The notes under the pieces are model-generated. The model was not told the DNA's origin. It saw only the letters and a list, made by a program, of their open reading frames with translations, and did not search any database. From Dyadobacter luticola (GTDB lineage Bacteria > Bacteroidota > Bacteroidia > Cytophagales > Spirosomataceae), in assembly GCF_005860805.1 (NCBI RefSeq), contig NZ_VCEJ01000005.1, positions 496,001 through 560,000 on the forward strand: 64,000 nt of DNA, written 5' to 3'. Shown one piece after another: positions 50,108 to 59,829 of this stretch (position 1 is its first letter; each line of letters starts with the position of its first letter). A program made the translations under genes and the position numbers.

Positions 50108-50166
50108 TTGATTGGATAACCTTTACCCTTTCGAGAGAAATTTTTTCAGATATTCTAAATAAAAAA

Positions 50167-53100
50167 ATGGTAGCAACTCAAAAAGCCGATATCCGCGAGA
50201 TACTGAAAAACAGAATATTAGTACTTGATGGGGCGATGGGTACGATGATCCAGCGATATAAATTGGAGGATCACGATTACCGTGGCGAGCGATTTAAGGA
50301 TTGGCCGCAAGATGTGAAAGGAAACAACGATTTGCTTTCCCTCACCCGCCCCGACATCATCAAGGAAATTCACGCCGCTTATTTTGAAGCCGGTGCAGAT
50401 ATAGCTGAAACCAACACATTCTCAGGCACTACCATTGCCATGGCCGATTATGGCATGGAAGAACTGGCCTACGAACTAAATTTTGAATCGGCGAGGCTTG
50501 CGAGAGAAGTGGCCGATGATTTTACCGAGCGCCAGCCCGAAAAACCCAGGTTCGTAGCCGGTTCTATCGGACCTACCAACCGTACTGCTTCTTTATCCCC
50601 GGACGTCAACAATCCAGGCTTCCGCGCCATCAGTTTTGACCAGCTGGTGACGGCTTATTATGAGCAGGTAAAAGGCTTAACCGACGGTGGATGCGACGTT
50701 TTGCTGGTCGAGACCATTTTCGATACATTGAATGCGAAGGCCGCATTGTTCGCGATAGACCAGTTTTTTGTTGATGCAAAAAATGGAAAAGTAGAGCGAC
50801 TGGAAAGCTGGAAAAATGTGCCGGGCGAATCACTGCCGATCATGATTTCGGGTACGATCACCGATGCTTCCGGACGTACCTTGTCGGGGCAAACTACCGA
50901 GGCATTTCTTACCTCGGTATCACATTTACCGTTATTATCAGTAGGATTGAACTGTGCGTTAGGAGCCGATTTAATGCGGCCTTATGTGCAAATTCTTGCC
51001 AAAGAGGCGCCGTTTTATACTTCCGCGCACCCGAATGCTGGTTTACCCAACGAAATGGGCGAATACGATGAGACGCCGGACCAAATGGGCGAGGTCATCG
51101 ACGGATTTTTGAAAGACAACCTGGTAAACATTATCGGTGGCTGCTGCGGTACCACGCCGGACCACATCCGGGTGATTGCCGGACTGGCCCAAAAACATAC
51201 GCCAAGACCGCTGCCTTCCGCTGATACAGTGATGAAATTGTCGGGTCTTGAACCTGTCAAAATCACGACTCTGACCAATTTTGTCAACATTGGTGAGCGC
51301 TGTAATGTGACCGGCTCGAAGAAATTTGCGCGACTGATCCGTGAAGGAAAATATGACGAAGCCCTGACGATTGCCAGGGAGCAGGTAGAAAGCGGCGCGC
51401 AGGTGATCGACGTCAATCTGGACGAAGGTATGATCGACGGCGTGGAGGCGATGAAAACATTTGTAAACCTGATCGCGTCGGAGCCGGATATTTCCAAAGT
51501 TCCTTTGATGATCGACTCCTCGAAGTGGGAGGTCATAGAGTCGGGCTTGAAATGTGTGCAGGGTAAGTCTATCGTAAACTCGATTTCACTGAAAGAAGGC
51601 GAAGAAAAATTCAAGGAATCGGCTCGGACGGTACTTCGCTATGGCGCAGCTACCGTGGTGATGGCATTTGACGAGCAGGGGCAGGCTGATAATCTGGAAA
51701 GAAGAATTGAAATTTGTTCAAGAGCCTATAAAATTCTGGTAGAAGAGGTCGGTTTTCCACCCGAGGACATCATTTTTGACCCAAACATTCTGACGGTCGC
51801 CACCGGGATGGAGGAGCATAATAATTATGCGGTCGACTTCATCAATGCGGTAAAATGGATCAAGGAAAACTTGCCGCATGCCAAGGTTTCGGGCGGGGTA
51901 TCCAACGTATCATTCAGTTTCCGCGGAAATGAGCCGGTGCGTGAAGCGATACATACTGCCTTTTTGTACCACGCAATCCGCGCAGGTATGGATATGGGCA
52001 TTGTGAATGCCGCGCAGATCGGTATTTACGATGAGATACCCAAGGATGTTTTGGAACTGGTTGAAGATGTATTGTTAAACCGCCGCCCGGATTCGACCGA
52101 GCGACTGGTATCTTATGCTGAAACCGTTAAAGATAAAGGCAAAACACAAACCGGCCCAGACCTGACCTGGCGACAACTTCCGATCAAGGAACGTATTTCT
52201 CATGCATTGGTAAAAGGAATTTCCGACTACGTCGATGAAGATGTGGAAGAGTGCCGGCACCTTTTTACAAGACCTTTGGAAGTGATCGAGGGGCCGCTGA
52301 TGGACGGGATGAGCATTGTGGGTGATTTGTTTGGAGAGGGTAAAATGTTCCTCCCGCAGGTGGTGAAATCGGCGCGGGTGATGAAAAAGGCAGTGGCCTA
52401 TTTGCAACCATTTATCGAAGCTGAAAAAAGTGAAGGCGGATCTTCTGCCGGTAAAATCCTGCTGGCAACTGTCAAAGGCGACGTCCACGACATTGGCAAG
52501 AACATTGTCGGTGTGGTTTTGGGCTGTAACAATTACGAGATCATTGACTTAGGTGTGATGGTTCCAACAGACAAAATCCTGGCTGCTGCGCAGGAACATA
52601 ATGTGGATATTATCGGTCTCTCTGGACTGATCACGCCGTCGCTGGATGAAATGGTGGGTGTTGCCAAAGAAATGGAGCGGAGAAATTTCAAAATGCCGCT
52701 GCTGATCGGTGGTGCAACCACTTCCCGCATTCATACTGCCGTGAAAATTGACCCTAATTATTCAGGTCCGGTGATTCACGTACTGGATGCGTCGAGGTCG
52801 GTGCCGGTGGCTGGAAAGCTGATCCAGAGCGAGGAAAGCCAGGGAAAGGTTTTATCTGACATTAAAGCAGAATATGCCAAGCTACGTGACGACCATTCAA
52901 AACGCGGCGGGGAAAAGGCACATATCAGCATTGACAAGGCGCGGGATAACAAAGCAAAAATAGACTGGTCGAATTTTAAAGCGACCAAGCCGCAGTTCTT
53001 GGGAACCCGGGTTTATGATGATTACGATCTGGCCGATATTGCCAAATACATCGACTGGACACCATTTTTCCAGACCTGGCAGCTGCATGGTAAGTATCCC

Positions 53101-53991
53101 AAAATATTTGAAGATAAGGTTGTAGGCGCAGAGGCGGCCAAGTTGTTTGAAGATGCGGCGGTACTGCTCGGAGAAATTATCCGTGACAAAACCTTGAAAG
53201 CCAGCGCGGTGATCGGTTTCTGGCCGGCAAATTCGATCGGGGATGACATTGTGCTGCATCATTTTGATGAGGAAATCCGTGAGGTACCTTGCGAACGGCA
53301 CGGCTCTCACCAGCACATTGAATACAAGATCAGCCAGAAGGGATTTGATTCGCACGCAGCCGGTGAGTTGGTAGCAGATACTGCTACGGTTTTGCATCAT
53401 TTAAGACAACAAAGCCAGAAAGCTTCCAACCTGCCCAATTACTGTCTCTCGGATTTCGTATCTCCGCTGGAAACCGGTCACACGGACTACATTGGTGGAT
53501 TTGCGGTCACTGCGGGTACGGGCATCGAGGCGCTTTTGGAAAAATTTGAAAAAGACCACGATGACTACAACAGCATTATGGTGAAAGCCCTGGCGGACCG
53601 ACTGGTAGAGGCACTGGCGGAGTTAATGCATGAAAGAGTCCGCAAAGAACTGTGGGGATATGCGAAAGACGAGACCTTGACAAATGATGAGCTCATCAAA
53701 GAAACGTATAGAGGAATCCGTCCCGCGCCGGGTTATCCCGCCTGCCCGGACCATACCGAGAAAAGAATGCTTTTTGATCTCCTGGGAGCAGAAAAGTTGG
53801 GAATTGTGCTGACCGAAAGTTTCGCCATGTACCCGGCCAGCAGCGTGAGCGGCTGGTATTTTTCACACCCGGACAGCCGGTATTTCCCTGTCGGTAAAAT
53901 TTTCAAAGACCAGGTGGAAGATTATGCGAGGAGGAAAGATATGAGTTTGGAAGAGGCCGAAAAATGGTTATCGCCGATATTAGGTTACTAG
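50167..53991 (+). CDS. metH: Cobalamin-dependent methionine synthase
   Basis: 1274 residues, near the E. coli length. Domain order is complete: homocysteine-binding barrel (1-340; LDGAMGTMIQRY, and zinc Cys pair IIGGCCGTTPDH near 320), folate-binding barrel (about 365-620; NIGERCNVTGSKKFA), cobalamin cap and Rossmann domains (about 680-910) with the cobalt ligand His in VKGDVHDIGKNIVG, and the SAM-binding reactivation domain (about 940-1274) with RGIRPAPGYPACPDH and the YPASSVSGWYFSHP block. It transfers methyl from methyltetrahydrofolate to homocysteine in the cytoplasm. A clear promoter precedes it and a strong terminator follows. Confidence 0.97.
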   Translation: MVATQKADIREILKNRILVLDGAMGTMIQRYKLEDHDYRGERFKDWPQDVKGNNDLLSLTRPDIIKEIHAAYFEAGADIAETNTFSGTTIAMADYGMEELAYELNFESARLAREVADDFTERQPEKPRFVAGSIGPTNRTASLSPDVNNPGFRAISFDQLVTAYYEQVKGLTDGGCDVLLVETIFDTLNAKAALFAIDQFFVDAKNGKVERLESWKNVPGESLPIMISGTITDASGRTLSGQTTEAFLTSVSHLPLLSVGLNCALGADLMRPYVQILAKEAPFYTSAHPNAGLPNEMGEYDETPDQMGEVIDGFLKDNLVNIIGGCCGTTPDHIRVIAGLAQKHTPRPLPSADTVMKLSGLEPVKITTLTNFVNIGERCNVTGSKKFARLIREGKYDEALTIAREQVESGAQVIDVNLDEGMIDGVEAMKTFVNLIASEPDISKVPLMIDSSKWEVIESGLKCVQGKSIVNSISLKEGEEKFKESARTVLRYGAATVVMAFDEQGQADNLERRIEICSRAYKILVEEVGFPPEDIIFDPNILTVATGMEEHNNYAVDFINAVKWIKENLPHAKVSGGVSNVSFSFRGNEPVREAIHTAFLYHAIRAGMDMGIVNAAQIGIYDEIPKDVLELVEDVLLNRRPDSTERLVSYAETVKDKGKTQTGPDLTWRQLPIKERISHALVKGISDYVDEDVEECRHLFTRPLEVIEGPLMDGMSIVGDLFGEGKMFLPQVVKSARVMKKAVAYLQPFIEAEKSEGGSSAGKILLATVKGDVHDIGKNIVGVVLGCNNYEIIDLGVMVPTDKILAAAQEHNVDIIGLSGLITPSLDEMVGVAKEMERRNFKMPLLIGGATTSRIHTAVKIDPNYSGPVIHVLDASRSVPVAGKLIQSEESQGKVLSDIKAEYAKLRDDHSKRGGEKAHISIDKARDNKAKIDWSNFKATKPQFLGTRVYDDYDLADIAKYIDWTPFFQTWQLHGKYPKIFEDKVVGAEAAKLFEDAAVLLGEIIRDKTLKASAVIGFWPANSIGDDIVLHHFDEEIREVPCERHGSHQHIEYKISQKGFDSHAAGELVADTATVLHHLRQQSQKASNLPNYCLSDFVSPLETGHTDYIGGFAVTAGTGIEALLEKFEKDHDDYNSIMVKALADRLVEALAELMHERVRKELWGYAKDETLTNDELIKETYRGIRPAPGYPACPDHTEKRMLFDLLGAEKLGIVLTESFAMYPASSVSGWYFSHPDSRYFPVGKIFKDQVEDYARRKDMSLEEAEKWLSPILGY

Positions 53992-54016
53992 GCAGGCGAC
54001 ATATTAGTTAAGTGCA

Positions 54017-54049
54017 AAAGAGAATGGGATTCGCCCATTCTCTTTTTTT
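54017..54049 (+). terminator. metH terminator
   Basis: AAAGAGAATGGG (54017-54028) and CCCATTCTCTTT (54034-54045) give a perfect 12-bp stem with a 5-base loop and a T run. Confidence 0.92.
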
Positions 54050-54165
54050 ATGACCAAAAAAATACTTTTTCAGAACAAACCACGTATTTAAGTCATATCA
54101 CGGAATACAAACAGGTATTTATACGCTATTTTCTCGATATTTTATAAAAGATATTTGTAAACCAA

Positions 54166-54207
54166 ATTAGCCATGAAAGTCGAGTTACAAGTTTATTAGC
54201 CATGAAA
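54166..54207 (+). repeat. Direct repeat making a tiny upstream ORF before the NTF2-like gene
   Basis: ATTAGCCATGAAA occurs at 54166-54178 and again at 54195-54207. The first copy opens an eight-codon ORF (MKVELQVY, 54173-54199) that stops two bases before the real ATG 54202 given by the second copy. It may be a leader peptide or just a small duplication. Confidence 0.55.
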
Positions 54208-54756
54208 AGAAATATTTCTGTTTTTATTTTATTGATCCTTTTGGCGTCCTCTTTTAAATACCGGACAAAAGCCAAAGAAACTGATCAGCAAACCATCAGA
54301 GCAGGTTTTACAGCTGCTAATGTTTTGCCCAAGGAAGAAGATAGCAAAGCCGCATTTGTAGGAGCAGTGGCCAGGTTACAACAGGCCAATCAGGAATTTG
54401 TAAAAGGAAATACGGAATCCTTGAAAGCATTATGGTCGCATTCAGCGGATGTTACGGTATTTGACGGGATTTCTAACCAAGAGTTAAAAGGTTGGGAAGC
54501 GGTTGAATTGAATCTAAACAATGGACCAGCAAAAAGTTACCAGAATACAGATTACACATTCCATGAAATTGCGAGCCGGCAGGGCGACGACCAGGCCTAT
54601 CTTTTGCAGGAAGAAAGCTATAAAAAGCCTGGCGCAAAACTTCTGAACCTCCACGTTACCATGTTGTTCCGGAAGGAAAATAATGAGTGGAAAATCATTC
54701 ACCGCCACGAAGATATCCTGACTTCGAAGCCAAAATCAGACAAAACTTCTAAATAA
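54202..54756 (+). CDS. NTF2-like (SnoaL/DUF4440) protein with N-terminal membrane or signal segment
   Basis: 184 residues. The hydrophobic start ISVFILLILLASSF is a signal or anchor without a clear cleavage site. The NTF2-like fold follows: ARLQQANQEFVKGNTESLKA (helix), LWSHSADVTVFDGISNQELK with the Trp-Ser/Asp core, and terminal strands TMLFRKENNEWKIIHRHED. Function unknown; such domains often bind hydrophobic ligands. A shorter paralogue lies at 15147. It ends at a terminator at 54779. Confidence 0.8.
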   Translation: MKRNISVFILLILLASSFKYRTKAKETDQQTIRAGFTAANVLPKEEDSKAAFVGAVARLQQANQEFVKGNTESLKALWSHSADVTVFDGISNQELKGWEAVELNLNNGPAKSYQNTDYTFHEIASRQGDDQAYLLQEESYKKPGAKLLNLHVTMLFRKENNEWKIIHRHEDILTSKPKSDKTSK

Positions 54757-54778
54757 TTGCCCCCTTTCCCGATATTTT

Positions 54779-54806
54779 AAGCCAGTAGTTACTTACTGGC
54801 TTTTTG
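54779..54806 (+). terminator. Terminator after the NTF2-like gene
   Basis: AAGCCAGTA (54779-54787) pairs with TACTGGCTT (54794-54802), six-base loop, with TTT following. Confidence 0.82.
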
Positions 54807-54850
54807 TTGTTATTTTGCACCTTTGGCTAAAAAGTGACATCAAAATATTT

Positions 54851-56089
54851 ATGGAAAGATTTACGGGACTGCTTGGTATTGCGCTGATCCTCGGCATCGC
54901 ATTTGCCATGTCAAACAACCGGAAGGCGATCAATTACCGCACGGTAGGCGTGGGGCTGGCACTTCAATTCGGGTTGGCGCTTTTTATCCTTCGCACGGAT
55001 ACAGGGCAGGCAGTTTTCCAATGGCTGGGCGAAAAAGTCCAGAAACTACTTTCCTTTTCGGACAAAGGCGCAGACTTCGTTTTCAGCACACTCGTCCGTC
55101 CGGATCTCATGCAGCGTGCATTTGGCCCGGGAAATGACTTCGTATTTTTCTTCAAAATTATCCCTACCATCATTTTTGTGGCCGTTTTGGTGAATATGCT
55201 TTATCACCTTGGCATTATGCAGCGCGTGGTTTCATTCATCGCGCGGGGTGTTTACTGGCTGATGGGCGTGAGCGGGGTAGAGGCTTTATCTAATGTGGCC
55301 AGCACTTTTGTGGGACAGGTAGAGGCGCAGATTATGATCAAGCCGTACCTGAAAAACATGACGAATTCTGAGTTAATGGCTTCTATGACAGGAAGTTTTG
55401 CTTGTATCGCCGGTGGTGTGATGGCCGTGTATATTTCACTTGGAGTTCCTGCCCCATATTTGATCGCGGCTAGTTTGATGGCCGCCCCCGGTGCTTTGGT
55501 TATTTCAAAAATTGTTTTTCCTGAAACCGCGCAATCCGATGCGAAAGGTGCTGTAAAGCTGGAAATCCAGAAAACTCACGCCAATTTGCTCGACGCCATC
55601 GCGGCAGGGGCGAGCGAAGGTTTGAAAGTAGGATTCAATGTGATCGCCATGCTGATCGGGTTTATTGCGCTGGTTGCATTGCTGGATTATCTGCTCGGCT
55701 ACATTGGCGGATTGTTTTCTTTTCCGCAGCTGAGCTTCAACTACATTCTCGGAAAAGTATTTTCCATTTTCGCCTGGGCGATGGGCGTTCCTGGAAAAGA
55801 CATAGAGACCGCGGGATCCTTGATGGGTACCAAAATGGTGATCAATGAGTTTGTAGCCTACCTTGATATGGTGAAAATCAAAGATACCCTCGATCACAAG
55901 ACCATCGTCATCACGAGCTTCGCACTTTGCGGCTTCGCCAATTTCAGCTCCATCGCGATCCAGGTGGGAGGTATCGGAGAACTCGCGCCAACCCGCCGGG
56001 CCGATCTCGCACGACTTGGTTTTAAAGCACTTATTTGCGGGACATTGGCTTCTTACATGTCCGCGACGCTTGCCGGACTGCTTTTGTAA
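54851..56089 (+). CDS. Concentrative nucleoside transporter (CNT/NupC family)
   Basis: 412 residues from ATG 54851; the region upstream to 54815 is in frame but lies next to the terminator and reads poorly. Ten or so membrane segments with the CNT motifs GVEALSNVASTFVGQVEAQI (usually ...GQTEAP) and FALCGFANFSSIAIQVGGIG near the C-terminus. NupC-type carriers import nucleosides with protons or sodium. The change of QTEAP to QVEAQ near the substrate site suggests altered specificity. Followed by a BrkB-type gene. Confidence 0.92.
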   Translation: MERFTGLLGIALILGIAFAMSNNRKAINYRTVGVGLALQFGLALFILRTDTGQAVFQWLGEKVQKLLSFSDKGADFVFSTLVRPDLMQRAFGPGNDFVFFFKIIPTIIFVAVLVNMLYHLGIMQRVVSFIARGVYWLMGVSGVEALSNVASTFVGQVEAQIMIKPYLKNMTNSELMASMTGSFACIAGGVMAVYISLGVPAPYLIAASLMAAPGALVISKIVFPETAQSDAKGAVKLEIQKTHANLLDAIAAGASEGLKVGFNVIAMLIGFIALVALLDYLLGYIGGLFSFPQLSFNYILGKVFSIFAWAMGVPGKDIETAGSLMGTKMVINEFVAYLDMVKIKDTLDHKTIVITSFALCGFANFSSIAIQVGGIGELAPTRRADLARLGFKALICGTLASYMSATLAGLLL

Positions 56090-56171
56090 ATCAGAAAATG
56101 CGCTTCCGTGGCATGAATATTTGTGTCTAGCCTGCTGAGTCCGTTGAACTAACAGGCAGATCTGAATATTT

Positions 56172-57092
56172 ATGAAAAAAATCAAGCTGTACTTTTCGAT
56201 TTTCAAAGAGAGTATTAACGAATTCTTGAATGATAATGGGCTGAAACTGAGCGCCGCATTGTCATACTACACAATATTTTCCCTCGCCCCCATGTTGCTG
56301 GTTATCATTTCGGTATTCAGCATTTTTTTTGGCAGGGATGCGATTCAGGGGGAGTTATTCGGGCAGATCAGCGGGCTGGTGGGCGCCAGCGCAGCAGCCC
56401 AATTGCAAGAAATCCTGAAAAATGCAGAGCTATCAAATAAATCCGGACTCGCAGCCGGAATCGGGATCGCGACCCTACTCATCGGTGCGACCGGGGTCTT
56501 CGCAGAAATGCAGGATTCCATCAATTACATCTGGGCGATTAAATCCAAACCGAAAAAAGGCTGGCTGCAATACCTCAAAAACCGGCTTATCTCATTCTCA
56601 CTGATCTTAACATTAGGCTTCCTGCTGGTGGTTTCATTAGGTGCCAGCGCGCTGGTCGATGTGTTGAGTAATAGATTGGAAAGGGTCTTTTCAGAAGCTT
56701 CCGTCGTCGTATTCTACATTGTGAACCTGGCGCTGGTACTGGCGATCATTACAGCATTGTTTACCGTCATTTTCAAGGTGTTACCCGATGGCCAGCTGCG
56801 CTGGAAAGAATGTATGGTTGGCGCGCTGTTTACCGCAATACTATTCCTGATCGGCAAATTTGTGATCAGCTTTTATCTCGGGAAATCGGATCTGGGCGCA
56901 GCTTATGGTACATCCGCCTCCATCGTCATATTATTGACCTGGATCTATTACTCTTCAATCATCCTCTATTTCGGGGCCGAGTTTACGAAGGTTTATGCCA
57001 AACAGGATGGGGTAGGGATTTACCCTAACAATCATGCGGTGCTGATTGTCAGGCAAGAGTTGGATGAGAAGACGGGAAAAGAAATCGTATAA
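56172..57092 (+). CDS. YihY/BrkB family inner-membrane protein
   Basis: 306 residues, six hydrophobic segments. Family landmarks are LSAALSYYTIFSLAPMLLVI (about 27-46), GIATLLIGATGVFAEMQDSI, YIWAIKSKPKKGWLQYLKNR and GAAYGTSASIVILLTWIYYS. Once annotated as RNase BN, the family is now considered a membrane protein of unknown transport role. The last 30 residues are a soluble tail. It ends at an unusually long perfect terminator. Confidence 0.92.
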   Translation: MKKIKLYFSIFKESINEFLNDNGLKLSAALSYYTIFSLAPMLLVIISVFSIFFGRDAIQGELFGQISGLVGASAAAQLQEILKNAELSNKSGLAAGIGIATLLIGATGVFAEMQDSINYIWAIKSKPKKGWLQYLKNRLISFSLILTLGFLLVVSLGASALVDVLSNRLERVFSEASVVVFYIVNLALVLAIITALFTVIFKVLPDGQLRWKECMVGALFTAILFLIGKFVISFYLGKSDLGAAYGTSASIVILLTWIYYSSIILYFGAEFTKVYAKQDGVGIYPNNHAVLIVRQELDEKTGKEIV

Positions 57093-57135
57093 AACAAAAA
57101 AGGCCTTCCGAGCGATCGGAAGGCCTTTTTTGTTT
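57092..57135. terminator. Bidirectional terminator between brkB-like gene and sppA
   Basis: A perfect 19-bp inverted repeat, AAACAAAAAAGGCCTTCCG (57092-57110) and its complement at 57117-57135, with loop AGCGAT and T-rich ends on both strands. Confidence 0.95.
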
Positions 57136-57147
57136 GACTTGGAGTAT

Positions 57148-58914
57148 TTATTTGATGACCATTTCAAAAGGCATTCTCGTTTGCACGCCGCCCATGTTCA
57201 TCAATTTTTTGTACATTTTAACATAAGGAGCAAGCTCGCCCAATGTTTTGGCAGACGCTTTTTCCTCCTCGTCGTCCATAATTTTGGAGAAAAGCTCGTC
57301 CAGTGGTTTCTTCTTTTCAGGATAGTAGCGCACGCGGTAGTCGCCCTCATTCAATTTCGCAGCTTTGGCGGCTAGTTTAATGGCATCATCCACACCGCCA
57401 AGTACGTCTACAAGACCATTTTCTTTTGCTTCAATGCCAGACCAAACCCGGCCTTGCGCCAGGCTTCTCAATTTTTCAACCGGCATTCTCCGGCCTTGCG
57501 CTGCTTTTGTTGTGAATGTATCATAACCTTCATTCACGCTTCTCTGGATTTTATTTTTTTCAAAATCCGTCATGTCCCGCGTTGCTGTCGGCCAGTCTGC
57601 ATGTGGGTTGGTCGCCACGCCGTCGAAGGTGACGCCCAGCTTATTGCTCATGAAATCGCTGACATTGAAAATCAATCCAAAGATACCTATCGAACCAGTG
57701 ATGGTATTGGGCTGTGCTACAATCTTGTCGCAGCCCATCGCCATATAATAGCCGCCGGAAGCTGCTACATCCGACATAGAGGCGATAACCGGTTTCTTTT
57801 TAGCCGTCAACTGAATTTCACGCCACATAATGTCTGACGCCAGGGCGCTGCCGCCGGGAGAGTTAATCCGGATCACAATCGCTTTAATCTTATCATTATC
57901 CCGGATTTCCTTCAATTCTTTCACAAACTTATCGGAGCCAATGTTATCGTCGCCACCGTCACCCGACGTGATTTCGCCCTCCGCAACCAGTACGCCGATT
58001 CTTTTATTAAAATCACCCTCTTTGGTATCTACGTCACCTTTCAAATATTTGTCGACACCTACATAAGAAATGTCTTCTTTGTCTTCAACCTTTATCTGCT
58101 TTTTAAGATAAGTTTCCAGTTCATCCTGGTAGCCCAAATCTGTCACAAACTTATATTTCAATGCTGCTTTCGGGTTTTCCACAGCCAGGGAATCTGCCAA
58201 ACCTTTCAACTCTTCCACCGGGATTTTGCGGGAAGCAGAAATATTTTTGAGGAAATTATTATTGATGGCGGTGATCAACTCAATGCTTTGTTTTTTGCTC
58301 GCCTCGCTCATATCCTGGCGCGAGAACATCTCCACTGCGCTTTTGAATTCTCCCACCCTGAAAACCTCAGGTTTAATGTCGAGCTTATCAAATGTTCCTT
58401 TAAAGAAGCTGTATTCAGCGGAAAGCCCGTTCCACTCCATGCCGCCAGCCGGGTTAAGGTAAATTTTATCAGCCAGTGAAGCTACGTAGTAACCTTTTTC
58501 CGAGTAGGATTCGCCGTAGGTTACGATGAATTTTCCTGATTTTTTAAAGTCAATCAGCTGATTGCGAACTTCTTCCAATGTTGCCCAACCAGCTTGTGGT
58601 TCTTCCGTTTTCAGATAGATACCTTTTATTTTATCATCCGTTTTAGCGCTTTTGAGGGCTTCTTTAATGTCTTTTAGCCCGATTACATCTTCACCACCAT
58701 CAAAAATCCCATTAAAGCCAGACAGCGGATTTTCAACACCCACTTCCTGAATAGGCTTGTTCAGGTCAAGTTTCAGAATGGATTTATCTTCCAAAACCAC
58801 CTTGTCTTCCTTGGAAAACATGGAGCCGATCCCGATTAAAATAAAAAATGAGAGGAAGAAGAATAGGATGATGCCGAAGACCGTCGCCAGCACATATTTT
58901 AAGAATTGAAGCAT
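57148..58914 (-). CDS. sppA: Signal peptide peptidase SppA, 67K type
   Basis: 588 residues from ATG 58914; an ATG at 58995 would add a poor N-terminus upstream of the membrane segment and upstream of the promoter -7 box at 58966-58959. One N-terminal membrane segment (about 5-30) then two S49 domains. The catalytic Lys191 is in VGEFKSAVEMFSRQDMS, and the nucleophile Ser386 in SDVAASGGYYMAMGCDKI; both match the E. coli Lys209/Ser409 dyad. The tetrameric periplasm-facing enzyme degrades left-over signal peptides. Full length, no lost residue. Confidence 0.95.
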   Translation of the reverse strand: MLQFLKYVLATVFGIILFFFLSFFILIGIGSMFSKEDKVVLEDKSILKLDLNKPIQEVGVENPLSGFNGIFDGGEDVIGLKDIKEALKSAKTDDKIKGIYLKTEEPQAGWATLEEVRNQLIDFKKSGKFIVTYGESYSEKGYYVASLADKIYLNPAGGMEWNGLSAEYSFFKGTFDKLDIKPEVFRVGEFKSAVEMFSRQDMSEASKKQSIELITAINNNFLKNISASRKIPVEELKGLADSLAVENPKAALKYKFVTDLGYQDELETYLKKQIKVEDKEDISYVGVDKYLKGDVDTKEGDFNKRIGVLVAEGEITSGDGGDDNIGSDKFVKELKEIRDNDKIKAIVIRINSPGGSALASDIMWREIQLTAKKKPVIASMSDVAASGGYYMAMGCDKIVAQPNTITGSIGIFGLIFNVSDFMSNKLGVTFDGVATNPHADWPTATRDMTDFEKNKIQRSVNEGYDTFTTKAAQGRRMPVEKLRSLAQGRVWSGIEAKENGLVDVLGGVDDAIKLAAKAAKLNEGDYRVRYYPEKKKPLDELFSKIMDDEEEKASAKTLGELAPYVKMYKKLMNMGGVQTRMPFEMVIK

Positions 58915-58958
58915 TGTATGTATTCTCTTTTGAGGTTTTTCAGTAGTTACGTAAGAAA

Positions 58959-58966
58959 CAAAATTA
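58959..58966 (-). promoter_or_regulatory. sppA -7 element
   Basis: The minus strand reads TAATTTTG, a TAnnTTTG match 45 bases before the sppA ATG at 58914, in favour of that start. Confidence 0.45.
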
Positions 58967-59087
58967 AAGATTATTTGTCGCGGATTGGTTAACAAATAAT
59001 GTCAAAAGGTAGGAATGTGGTATTAAGTGGTCTCATCGCTTCGAATTTTTTCAATCCCCGTCACGAGAAATGACGCGGCGGATTCTG

Positions 59088-59095
59088 TACTTTTG
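59088..59095 (+). promoter_or_regulatory. sixA-like gene -7 element
   Basis: TACTTTTG matches TAnnTTTG, 16 bases before ATG 59111, which predicts a short 5' leader. Confidence 0.45.
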
Positions 59096-59110
59096 GAAAA
59101 AAATATTGGA

Positions 59111-59617
59111 ATGAAAAAGACACTTATTCTGGTCCGTCACGCCACCGCCGAAGACCAGAGTTTCAGGATCAAGGATTTTGACCGCAACCTTAATAACAAA
59201 GGTTTGGCGGAATCCGCGGCAATGGGGAAATGGTTTGCGGCGAATGATATCAAGCCGGATATTTTTATATCAAGTCCTGCATCACGGGCGCTTAAAACGG
59301 CCGAAATCATCGCCGAAGAGTTGGGCGTGAATGTTTCTTCAATCAATTTACAACCAGCTATTTACGACGGTGGGCCGCGGGCTTACCTGGGCGCCGTCAC
59401 GGGTGTTTCTGAAAATTTTACCATCCTGGTACTTTTCGGCCATAATCCCGACATCACTTATTTTGCCGAGTACCTTTCAGGCGCAAACCTGGGTTCGATG
59501 AAAAAAGGCGGAGCTGCATTCATTGAATTTGAAAACCAAAAATGGGAAGAAATATCTGCCAAAACAGGAAACCTGACCCTCTATAAAACACCAAAACAGG
59601 TGCAAGGAGATGAGTGA
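59111..59617 (+). CDS. Histidine phosphatase family protein (SixA-like)
   Basis: 168 residues from ATG 59111; the earlier reading to 59027 runs across the promoter. The RHG/RHA motif is LVRHATAEDQ (Arg9, His10); the second Arg is in FISSPASRALKTAEII and the second His in VLFGHNPDITYFAEYL. SixA removes phosphate from phosphohistidine in phosphorelays or phosphotransfer proteins. The end overlaps a small membrane protein gene by 8 bases. Confidence 0.88.
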   Translation: MKKTLILVRHATAEDQSFRIKDFDRNLNNKGLAESAAMGKWFAANDIKPDIFISSPASRALKTAEIIAEELGVNVSSINLQPAIYDGGPRAYLGAVTGVSENFTILVLFGHNPDITYFAEYLSGANLGSMKKGGAAFIEFENQKWEEISAKTGNLTLYKTPKQVQGDE

Positions 59618-59822
59618 ACCTGCCAAATCAAACAAAAACCGCCGCGTTTTTATCATCGTTTTCATTTTGTTCGTGGCGCTGTTTGCCTACATATCTTACG
59701 ATATGGCCAGCCGTACTACCGCCCCCTGGAACAAACCCAAACAACTCAACCGGGCCCTCCCGGGAGCAACGCCGGATTCGGATTCATTGAAATTGGATTC
59801 GCTTTTAAAGGAGGTGAAGTAG
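59610..59822 (+). CDS. Small single-pass membrane protein, unknown
   Basis: 70 residues with AAGGAG just before the ATG. One membrane segment (about 13-30, VFIIVFILFVALFAYISY) and a polar tail with TAPWNKPKQL and LKLDSLLKEV. The tail outside the membrane segment carries no known motif. Translation seems coupled to the sixA-like gene through the overlap ATGAGTGA. I do not recognise a family. Confidence 0.65.
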   Translation: MSEPAKSNKNRRVFIIVFILFVALFAYISYDMASRTTAPWNKPKQLNRALPGATPDSDSLKLDSLLKEVK

Positions 59823-59829
59823 GTCTTTT

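Noticed and set aside
49977..50166. SAM or cobalamin riboswitch before metH
   Set aside because: The promoter at 50078-50107 leaves about 53 leader bases, and no conserved riboswitch core is visible.
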